Below, in pieces: positions 55,540 to 64,000 of a stretch of DNA of 64,000 bases (the stretch's first letter is position 1; each line of letters begins with the position of its first letter). The stretch spans positions 26,825,759 to 26,889,758 of the forward strand of contig CM048744.1 of the NCBI GenBank assembly GCA_026315105.1, in the 5' to 3' direction. The notes below the pieces were generated by a model, which did not search any database, was not told the origin of the DNA, and saw nothing but the letters and a program-made list of their open reading frames with translations. The position numbers and the translations under genes are program-made. The DNA is from Locusta migratoria. Lineage: Eukaryota > Arthropoda > Insecta > Orthoptera > Acrididae.

Positions 55540-55898
55540 TATTTTGCTAATAATTTATCATTGTGTCTATGAATGCGGTAAGATGAACAGTTGCTCCGTG
55601 ACGCCACTGTCCCTGTGAGAATGTGTACTTGCTTTATGCTGTATGTGCATGTATGAGAATCTTCTACCATGGCGGTCTGACAAGGGAACGGTCCAATAAC
55701 ACATGTCGAAACCTACACTGAAATTCTTTACATAGGCAGAAGACAACGAAAGATATGAACTGTCAAAATTTTAACTGCTAAGAGGCACTGTAAGTATTTT
55801 TAAAAAATAGCTGAAAATTGCCAAGTTCGTATAGCACGAGGTGGCGGTAGAAATGTAGACCCCTACTGGAGCTGTAGCAACAGCGCATTCACAACTAG

Positions 55899-55911
55899 GC
55901 GCGCGCGCGCG

Positions 55912-55959
<48 letters not shown>
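55899..55959. repeat. Compound GC/AC microsatellite
   Basis: Twenty-two bases of alternating GC followed by about 39 of alternating AC, capable of forming Z-DNA. Inside the Tc5-like element near its left end. Confidence 0.95.
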
Positions 55960-55962
<3 letters not shown>

Positions 55963-56159
55963 CCACAGTCGAGGTCGGCGGTATATTGTAAACAGGAAAC
56001 ACGACACAACCAGATCGTAATTTGTAAAGGACGTTTCAGGTTATCGTTCGTCTATTATCAGTAGAATTTTGCAGTATTGGTAAGTATTGACAATAAAGAT
56101 AAAGTTGAATTAATATTTATTGTGCTTTCGTCAGGCATGCCTGCTTATAGTATCTTTTT

Positions 56160-57900
56160 TTTTTTTCGTCTTCCAGTTTCACAGTAATGTGGAATCCAAT
56201 TAACGTTCTCAATTTAGCAAAGATGAAATACAAAGAACGTGGTTCCCAGCCGAAATCACCTACTTCTCCTGAGGACGTACATATGTGTCAATGACACACA
56301 TGTGTCGTTTGTTGATTGATTTCCTTGATATTCATTCGAATGATATGGACAATTCGTTTGAAATTGTGGAAACGTTAGAAGAAACAGAAAACAACTGTGA
56401 CAATTCCACGAACTGTGCCTCGGACGACGTCAGTTGGGCCAGCAACAGTTCTGAAGAAGAAAAACACGTACTACATCAGGTTTCAGCGACAAAGAACAGG
56501 CAGTGAAATATCGGTTAAACGAAGGATGGAAAAAACGCTTGAAGTTAAGCAGTGTGCAAAGGCGTTTTCGTTTCGTAAAATCTAAGCGTGAACTTTATAA
56601 AGAAAAAATTACTTGAAGTAAGAAACATGCGCCAAACGGAAAATCGAAAACATCTGAAAGAAAAACTGTTCGAAAGACTTAGAACTACTCGTGGGAGGCA
56701 GTGCACCGTTACCGATGGAGATCTACGAGACTGGGCCCTCCAAATTGCATCTGAAACGAACCTTGCTAACTTCTAGGCTTCTTCGACCTGGCTACAAAGG
56801 TTCAAGAAATTGTTTAGAATAGGAAGTCGAAAAATTACCAAGTTTACGTGACGTAAATGTGTAGAGCAGCTACCAGTGATAGACAATGTCATAGAGAAGT
56901 TCATAAGTGACATAAACATGAAACTTGCTGTTATCCTTGCAACAGCTGTTTATAACACTGATCAGTCAGGTTTCGTGAAAGAACTGCGTGCACACTGCAG
57001 TTTATCATTTCGGGGTGAATAAAAAGACGGAATTGATTGCCCAATCAATGAATGCAATGACACATTCATATACGATAATGACAGTGATAAGTATGAGTGG
57101 TTTACTGTTTCCGCAGCTGTATATCTGTCTTCAAGAACCTCAAGGCAAATTAGGACCAAAAATTAAAAAAATTGACTGTTTAATTGAAAAAAATCTTGTA
57201 ATCGACGTATCACAATCTGGAAAAATGGGACAGAAAAATTTTCAACATTTCGTTCGAAACTTATTCCTATCAGTTACAGAAACTAATTCATTACTTTTGT
57301 TGGGTTCATAGTCTGGACATAATGACGCCTCTGTTTTTGTGGAGGACGGCGAAAAATCTATGAATGTAATGTGGATTCCGCCTGGAACTACTAGTACGAT
57401 TCAACCTCCCGATAAGGAATTTTTTCGACAGTGGAAAGCATTTTTTAGATAATTATCAGACAACATAATTTCCGATACCTCTCTCTCATTTCAGGTTTAT
57501 CAGCGCAACAGTATTCTTAAGCTCCAGTCATTTGTGCATTACTAGGTTTCTTCGGCACGCTGTACAGATTTGTTCAAGTATGCCTAGTATGCAGCACAAT
57601 ATGCAGCACAACGGCCGGGACCATTTCTGACTCCGTCCCAGTTCTGTCTAAATAAAACTAGTGGTTACAGCGAAGTGCCTGAATACATGAATTTTTCCTT
57701 TGTTCGGTGTGCCTGGTGCAAAAAAAAAAATTTGTTTTTGTCATTCAATAGACACTTCGCATTTTTGTGACGACTACATGGAATAAACGGAAAACTATTT
57801 AACTGATAGTCAAATGCGCAAAATTCAAAAATTGTTTTAAGGAATGGCCGAAAGGAACTGTTATAAAATGTGGTACTGCTAGACACATTTCATTTCAACA
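56160..57900 (+). pseudogene. Tc5/pogo-type transposase, decayed
   Basis: Acidic N-terminal part (56341-56510). HTH region at 56690-56850: RQCTVTDGDLRDWALQIASE, stop, then TWLQRFKKLFRIGSRKITKF. The catalytic domain starts at 56945 (YNTDQSGFVKELRAH, first Asp in NTDQSG), continues HSYTIMTVISMSGLLFPQLY and QEPQGKLGPK, and reaches LLLLGS, stop, SGHND (57290-57325), where the usual LLLLDSWSGH has lost its second Asp. Then IQPPDKEFFRQWKAFF (third Asp in PPD, 57400-57450), and a C-terminal cysteine-bearing part to about 57900. At least five stops or shifts. Not functional. Confidence 0.78.
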
Positions 57901-58119
57901 AATTACAAGTCTACATTGACATCAAACACTGTCATGAATTTATTTTCTGTGCTAACCACTTTTATCAGAATTTCATGGGCGAGAGTTGAACTGTCGGTAT
58001 CAAGTTATTCAAAACATGTTTGTATCGTTAAAGCCAGGTGTTTACCAGAGCAAACAAACTAACAAGGAAGAGCAAAAGAAAATTCTATCTGGTTACCCAG
58101 TAGGCCTCTTGCTGGTCTT

Positions 58120-58375
58120 TCAACTGGACGCCACTGCAGCTGCTTAGGTGACCCTAACCTTTCCCAGTTACCTGATCTGAAAATAGAGACCTGCAGTTTA
58201 ACGTGTAACCCGAACTACATTTCTTTCGTACCCATTCCACCATCTTTGAGCACTGAATGCTCGGCTAAAAATCATAGTAAGAAAACTTGTGGTCTGAACG
58301 GGATTTGAGTCCGCGCTCTCTGGTTCACGAAGTGCGCACTTTGCCACTACACCAGTAGACCAGTGGACCTGATAG
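58120..58375 (-). repeat. tRNA-headed SINE (fourth type), older copy
   Basis: The minus strand reads A box CTGGTGTAGTGGCAAAGTG and B box GGACTCAAATCCC, then a body containing ACGTTAAACTGCAGGTC. Same family as 62995-63285 by that body motif. Confidence 0.6.
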
Positions 58376-58985
58376 GTGTAGTGTTAACGCCAGCCGTGTC
58401 ACCTCCTTAGATGATGCTCGACGTTGGTAATTAGTGTTCTCTTTATATGAATCTGCTCAATGTTAATGAGAAGCCAGAGAAAAATTGCAGCCCACATACA
58501 AGGAAAATTTTGGACCAGTGCTAAGGAGAGATGGAGATGGATTCCGTGTAAAGTGCGCGATCTCAATGCGTTTCTCGCTTCCATACAAATTGATACACAT
58601 GAATTCTTACTTCCCTTCGCCATTTTGCATACTCCGACAAAAATAGTGTACTCGCCATGCACAATAATCCTCACTGAATAGCAAAGTTTCTCGCTGTGGC
58701 TCCAACAAGGTATAGCTGTATGCTGTATGCCGAATATTACCTCCAAAAACTAAAAACGAATAACACACAGTTCCCAGGTAAAGTTTGCTACCTCGTGTTC
58801 TCTTCCGTTCCCTCTAGTATAAACGATTCAACCCATACACAAGCGAATGGTAGTCAATTTTCTGCAAATGCTCATTCGTTCGTTTTCGCTTCCATTCACT
58901 ACATTGTAAACTAGAATTTAGGTGCTTTATATTGGTGACTGTGAACTCTGCATAATTCCGCTACGTGGCGCTGTGTGAGCAATTC
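58376..58985. other. Unassigned interior of the Tc5-like element
   Basis: Frames of 60-115 codons on both strands without domains. Confidence 0.4.
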
Positions 58986-61330
58986 GCCGACTTGCACGCT
59001 AAGCGGGCAGGGCTGTACAAACCGCTGTTATAAGCTGTTCTTCGCGCGGCAAAAATGCGTAACATCAAAATTTATATATATACTTGCAGTGCCTCTTAGC
59101 AGCTAAAATTTTGGGACTGCATTTCTTTCGTTGTCTTCTTTCTGTGCAAAAAATTTCAGGTTATGTTTCAACATGTCTTATTGGACTGTTCCCTTGTGAG
59201 TGTAAGTATGAGAATTTTCATCATTGGCTGCTGGCTGAGGGCTTTGCATCTCTGTCTTCGTGTCGATAGGCAGTCGTTACCAACCTCTGCTTTTGATGCT
59301 ACCAAAGACGTTCCTCCACCCTTTGGTTATAAGTTGGGTTGGTAATGCCCAGTTAGTGAACCTCGGTTGGACGCGCGAGTTTAAGTTCTCCCCCCTCTCG
59401 CTTTTCGTGGGTTTTGCCGACTTCCGGCCCATTTCCGAACGCTGGTGGCGGGTTCGTGGGCCAGCTAGACATTCTGTGGCTGTGCTTCGAGCTGGTAAGA
59501 CGTTCTGATTTTCTTTCCTCTCTTGAGATGGTAGCGATTCGTTGTCTGCTTTGTAAAAGTTAGATTTCAGATCTTAGGTTCATTTTTTGGGATAAGTTTC
59601 TCTGATCATGTACGGAAATGTATTCAATTTCATTTCGGTGATTTTGCACAGGTAAACATGGTGAATATGCAACTAATTCGGTTTAATAACGCCTGGGAAT
59701 CGGTAATCTGTGTGAGACTAGCTGGCGGTGTATGAACTCTGCTTAATTTCTTTCAAGCTTTGTGGAATGCGACTAATATGCAGGAATATTTTTATTCTGT
59801 GTGGTGCATGTGAAATATTTCTTTCCATTTCCTCCTTCCGCAAGTGATATATACTCCACGTGGTGTGTTCTTAGAACAAAGCCTTCAGCTACCCCTGTGT
59901 CTGTTTCTAGGCCCTTCAGGCAAGAAATCATGTATGTATCTTTGTGATTTTCCATATTACATCGTGATCTCCTCTCCGTCTATTTTAAATTGTTGTTTCG
60001 TTTACAAACTTGTAATTTGCATTCGGACTCCATTAGTAAATTCTTTTCTAGCCTTGTACGATGCCCTTTATTAGCTTGCTTATGAAATACTACGTATTTC
60101 TAGGGGCTGCATGCCGTATTTGATTTACCCCGACTTTAAATTTATTCCACTTTTCTGATTTTTGAAGACTGCACTTCGTCCATCCGTGTAAAACCTTCCC
60201 AATCGTGTCTAACTGTATTTCTTTAGCTTCCTCATGATATCCTAAGCATTTCTAAGGGTTGCATGCCGTAGCTATTTTTCTTTATTTTTCGGAAATTGAA
60301 TTTTTTTTTCTGGTTTTCGGAATCACGTGGCTCCGAAGTCCGACTTCAAGGGTTTATAGCTAGTCACTTGAGTTCTCGCCACTGCTCACACACCAGTGTC
60401 TTCTATTGTATATTCTTGCTTCTTAATCTGTGTTTCCGTTGGTTTTTGTTGAAATGAATGCGATATTTAAGCAGTTCGCCTTCAGTGGGGTGTGAATATG
60501 TAATGTAGCAGACACGTGCTGTGTGTCTCAATAATTTCGCATGCTCGCGGTTTGATTTGATTGGAAATTAATCTCGCTATTATCGCGTACCATCTCAAGT
60601 AAAGAAAGACAGATCAGAGCTACCTACGAAGTTTATTTTTTCTTGTCTTGTGTGGTACATCCTGGTTCGCTGAATTTCGTCTACGATAGCGGCGCCTGCT
60701 TCTGCCTCGTGTCACCACGCTGAGTTAGGTGAGTTTCGCTTTGCTTCGCTAGTGTGAGTGGCTGAATGCTTGTTGATTGTAAATCCCTCCCCCGACGATG
60801 TTCAGATTGCTTTTATTTAATTTAGTAGCTCAATGAGATGCATTTTTATTGTTTAACAAAATTGGTGCCCCCTTTTGCTCATGTTTGAACTGAATAAATA
60901 ATTTATTGTCAGTGAATTTTTATCCTTCTTATAAATATTTAATGTTGTTTTCTACCAGTGCTGAGAACAAATTCAGATGCATATTATAATTTTTGAATTC
61001 CATTGTGCCATAAATGTTTCTCAGCCACCTTCATGAAATTGTTTAGTTCGCGGTGGCTTGTATATTAATGACTGTGTGTAATTCTCGTGATCTACGACGT
61101 ATGTTGGTGACCGTCTCTTTGTCTTCCTGCTGCCAAAGTAAAGTTTGAGTCAGATCTAAATTCTGGAGCCATGGAACAAGATTCTGTTGCAGGAAGTAGT
61201 CAGTAGTTCATGGGGATCCTTTAGCTGGATTTACGGCCAGAGTAATATGTTTAAAGTAAGCTTTTAACTGGCTCTTTCATCCAGAATTAATTTTACAATT
61301 AACGGTGGTCTTTCACCTTTGATTTGAAAT

Positions 61331-61528
61331 AATATCAAAGGAGCAAATTATTACAGTCTTCAATTATGTATACCTTTGGTCTTCAGTCACTAAAGTAATG
61401 GATTTCGTATATGTGGTGATATTTCCCAAAATTTACTTTTTTAGTTATGATGGCCGTAATAATTCAATTATGAATCAATTATAATCCATTTTACACTATA
61501 AAATGAGGTTGCCATAAGATAAATTTTT
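61331..61528. other. Unassigned spacer
   Basis: AT-rich, nothing recognised. Confidence 0.5.
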
Positions 61529-61537
61529 AATAATAAC

Positions 61538-61715
61538 TTGCCGCGGTTTAGTGGCCGAGGTGGAACCTGCGGTTGGTCCCCATCGAAAGTTCGAGTCCTC
61601 CCACGGGCATGGGTGTTCGTGTTGTCCTTAGCATTAGTTAGTTTAAGTAGTTTGTAAGCTTAGGCACTGACGACCAACGTCATTAATTCCCTTACATTTA
61701 CAAATATTTGGACAT
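61538..61715 (+). repeat. Family-1-body SINE with altered head
   Basis: Nine-bp duplication AATAATAAC (61529-61537 and 61716-61724). Head TAGTGGCCGAGG with a short variable arm and B box AGTTCGAGTCC. The body is typical with CAAATATTTGGACA at the end. Confidence 0.85.
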
Positions 61716-61724
61716 AATAATAAC

Positions 61725-62524
61725 AAACAATGTAGTGACTGTGATAAGCGCCATCTAGGACACTCTTGATGAAAAAATTTTGTAAACAAAGCCAGATACT
61801 GTAATGGCTCCATGTGATTGCCTTTTGCGTAATCTTGTCACCAGATAGTTTACAAACGATACTGGTCAGCCATCTTTCAGCCTTAGGAGATGAGTGAACA
61901 ATTCTTGCTTTCAACACGGGACGCTTATGCTCTGTGCTTAAGTCACTCATATACACTTCCTACTACAACACCAAATATAATAACAATTATACTCGAGTAA
62001 TATATGACAATTCGCTTAATTTCGTCAAGGTCAAAAGTGCATTTATTTACAGATGTGATTATGAAATATTTTATTTTATTATGGAAATTTGGCATAATTT
62101 TCTCTTTAATGACACACAATTCGACAAAACCCACATAAGGTAATTTTATTTTTATGACACACATTTTTTTCGTGAATTTAGAAAGTGATCAATTTTAACA
62201 TTCTACTTTTCGTTTTTCGGTGAAATTAGACTGACCAATCTGGAAACCAAAACCACCATATTATATGAATCAGGGGTAACAGTTCAGCAGGTTAGCTGAG
62301 CCACATTATTGTAGAACAGCATGTTAAAAGGCAGTAATTTTGTAATCATTCACTTCCAAGTCAAAGTTAAGTTCAGTTTTATTTTTTATTTTATTTTCTT
62401 TTTCTTTTAATTTGTCATTTAGTAGGTTGATTTTGTAGTATTTGTTGTAAACATCTAAAAATGGTGATGTAATTTTCATTCACAGAAACAGGAGATTAAT
62501 TTACATTTAAAAAAATATAAACAG
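61725..62524. other. Unassigned 0.8-kb interval
   Basis: Overlapping frames at 61660-61956 and 61934-62164 have no domain or bias I can defend. Confidence 0.45.
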
Positions 62525-62915
62525 AAGACATTGAGAAGGTTCAGAGAAGGGCAGCTCATTTTATCACGTTATAAGGGGGGGGGGGGAGCGTCACGGAAAT
62601 GTTGCACGATTTGAGGTGAAAATCATTAAAAGCAAGATGTTACTCGTTGCGGCGAGATCTATTTGCGAAATTTCAGTCACAAACTTTTACTTCTGAATGT
62701 GAAAATACTTTGCTAGCACCCAAATTCATAGGGAGACATGACCAACCGAATAAAATAAGAGAAATCAGATCGAAAACGGAACGATTTAGGTGTTCTTTCT
62801 TCCCGCACGCTATTAGAGAATGGAACGGTAGAGAAAGGTTATGAAAGTGGTTAACGTACCCTCTGCCAGGTACTTAAATGTGATTTTCAGAGTATCTGTA
62901 TAGTTGCAAATGAAG
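62525..62915 (+). pseudogene. CR1-group LINE C-terminal end
   Basis: Frame 62647-62844 reads MRRDLFAKFQSQTFTSECEN, then IGRHDQPNKIREIRSKTERF and PHAIREWNGRERL, the same C-terminal region as LINE C with an earlier 'IEKVQRRAAHFI' block at 62530-62565. A run of 13 G lies at 62575-62587. The GTAGAT tail is missing. Confidence 0.72.
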
Positions 62916-62994
62916 AGTATGTTCGTTTTCTACAAATTTTGTAAATACCTGCAAATAACGGCATAAAAAAACGGTAAAGCAGTCAACAATCCTA

Positions 62995-63285
62995 AGATTG
63001 GTTTGAACACCACAGTGCTTTTCTAGGCATGGTCCTGATTGGAGGTGGTATGCCGTTGCCTTCCTCCGACCTTCGAGCTGACTTACCCAGCCAGTTATAG
63101 GGGGACCTACAGTTTAACGTGGGTTCCGTACCACGGTGCTACTCGGTATTTTTCACATGAGCAATACTGCCAGAGGGGAAAGAAGTGGAAAGTGACAGAT
63201 AAAAATCCCAGGATCTGGCGGGGATCGAACCCGGGACCTTTGGATTTGTGTCTAGCACTCTACCACTGTGCAACCGAGGCGCACA
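62995..63285 (-). repeat. tRNA-headed SINE (fourth type), well preserved
   Basis: The minus strand gives A box TTGCACAGTGGTAGAGTGC, B box GGTTCGATCCC and the acceptor-like GCGCCTCGG start at 63282. The body holds ACGTTAAACTGTAGGTCC and ends in CCATGCCTAG near 63025. I recall this as a common insect dispersed repeat. The tRNA part (about 63210-63282) folds acceptably, but its position at the head of a repeated body argues against a free tRNA gene. Confidence 0.7.
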
Positions 63286-64000
63286 ATAACGGCATAGTAT
63301 ATCGAAACTAGTTGTGTTTGTAGTAAATAAAAAAGTGTGTTGGTTTATAAGTGTATTAATCGTATGTATCGCAAATAAATTAATCTTAGACAGTTGCAGT
63401 ATTTACCGGCAATATGTTAGAATATAAATATGTTCCTTTCTTTCAGGCAAATTTAGCAGACGTACCAAACCAAGCTGTGGGGTTTAACCTGTCTAAAAGA
63501 AGGGACCGGATGAGAGAAATGTCTCCTGGAATTTCAGACGATTACCGCCTTCTGGGAATAAGGATTTCTGTCCGGTGACAGTGAAACTATGGTCGCTGCC
63601 GTTGATTTAGCGTTTCACTGTTCGCTTCCTAGTAGGCAAATGTCTGAAATTTGTCCTCACAACGAATCGTTTGTTGCTTGACGCTGTCAACTGTTTATTT
63701 AGCCTCCTCCGCTGAAATACTACGTTAATTAGTGGTTAAAGCAGACACGCACTGCTTGGTACGTATGTGACACACGGCACCGAATCATATAGAGAATAAC
63801 ATAGCTTCGCCCAGAGCAGTGCTCCATAATTAATTCAACGGCAATAAAGCGAAGCGCAGCCTGCTTTTTCAGCTACCAGCAGTACGTCAGGCGTTTTTTC
63901 AGAAGTTCGTGTGCGGCACAAAAGGCTCCTCTGAAATGTCACGAGTGCAGAGGAATATAATTACTGTCAGCACGTCTTCACGTAATAAGGGCTCTGGAGA
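63286..64000. other. Unassigned right edge of the window
   Basis: No repeat is recognised. At 63440 a pyrimidine-rich tract ending TTTCAG precedes about 45 open codons (63447-63579), a pattern that could be an acceptor plus short exon or chance. Confidence 0.3.

Larger units (their letters stand above)
55681..59196 (+). mobile_element. Tc5-like DNA transposon at a CTNAG site
   Basis: Ends CAAGGGAACGGTCCAATAA (55681) and the complement ending 59196 (CAAGGGAACAGTCCAATAA read inward). Inverted similarity extends about 115 bp. Flanking TGA on both sides (55678-55680 and 59197-59199) within CTGAG matches the CTNAG target and TNA duplication known for nematode Tc4/Tc5. The interior encodes a decayed transposase with a CENP-B/Tc5-type HTH and a DDE_1-like core. 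A microsatellite (55899-55959, GC then AC) and a tRNA-like SINE (58120-58375) lie inside. Confidence 0.82.
55540..61330 (+). repeat. Unclassified 2.2-kb repeat, copy 2, split by a Tc5-like element
   Basis: Pieces 55540-55680 and 59197-61330 are collinear with copy 1 (5510-7745). The break coincides exactly with the ends of the Tc5-like element. Conserved landmarks include AACAAAGCCTTCAGC, ATCGTGATCTCCTCTC and GGTGAGTTTCGCT. Both copies lie in the same orientation about 54 kb apart. Confidence 0.6.

Noticed and set aside
63210..63285. Stand-alone tRNA gene
   Set aside because: A and B boxes are good, but the sequence continues into a body shared with 58120-58375, so a SINE is likelier.

Overview
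This window looks like eukaryotic, repeat-dominated DNA from a large insect genome. The most likely source is a polyneopteran, probably an orthopteran (grasshopper, locust or relative). The reasons are many copies of a tRNA-headed SINE ending in AAACATTTGAACATTTT, an RTE-clade LINE with a CAA-repeat tail, CR1-group LINEs with a GTAGAT-repeat tail, and Tc1/mariner, pogo, Tc5 and Ty3/gypsy remnants. The taxonomic call rests on my memory of such repeats, not on a search. I could not support any intact host protein-coding gene. Almost every long open frame is a decayed transposon frame or its shadow. Three CpG-rich blocks (about 29-520, 33480-33985, 47640-48345) are the only places that look like host promoter DNA.

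Layout. 1-8300: CpG block, a SINE split by an RTE tail, a pogo-like miniature element, an internally deleted mariner, SINEs, LINE scraps, a Tc1/mariner-type end and a 2.2-kb non-coding repeat. 8300-17700: a TGACGTCA-containing dispersed repeat, an old RTE whose 5' part is inverted, and inside it a nearly full-length young RTE (12864-16154, 10-bp target duplication), then a Tc1 fragment split by a SINE. 17700-25100: a Tx1/L1-like LINE whose ORF1 is cut by a 1751-bp foldback element with a 7-bp target duplication. 25600-33350: CR1-group LINEs and a palindromic element holding a SINE that holds two LINEs, one of them almost full length (28749-33070). 33350-39960: CpG block, a pogo-like element with a PHD-like finger, two Tc1 copies head to head, a LINE 3' end and dispersed repeats. 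40000-47200: a Ty3/gypsy pol remnant interrupted by two SINEs and a LINE, an LTR-gag remnant, and a LINE 3' end. 47600-50100: CpG block and a second deleted mariner. 50110-54589: a TA-flanked DDE_3 transposon carrying a 2706-bp TIR element with a 9-bp target duplication. 55540-61330: a second copy of the 2.2-kb repeat, split by a 3.5-kb Tc5-like transposon at a CTNAG site. 61500-64000: SINEs and a LINE scrap.

How the parts relate. The window is a record of nested insertions. In three cases removing the insert plus one target-site copy makes the flanking frame or palindrome continuous: the foldback in the Tx1 ORF1, the 9-bp-TSD element in the DDE_3 transposase, and the SINE in the palindrome. 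These junctions define element ends to the base and give a relative order of insertion. No element here looks able to move by itself, because each coding region is truncated, frameshifted or missing catalytic residues.
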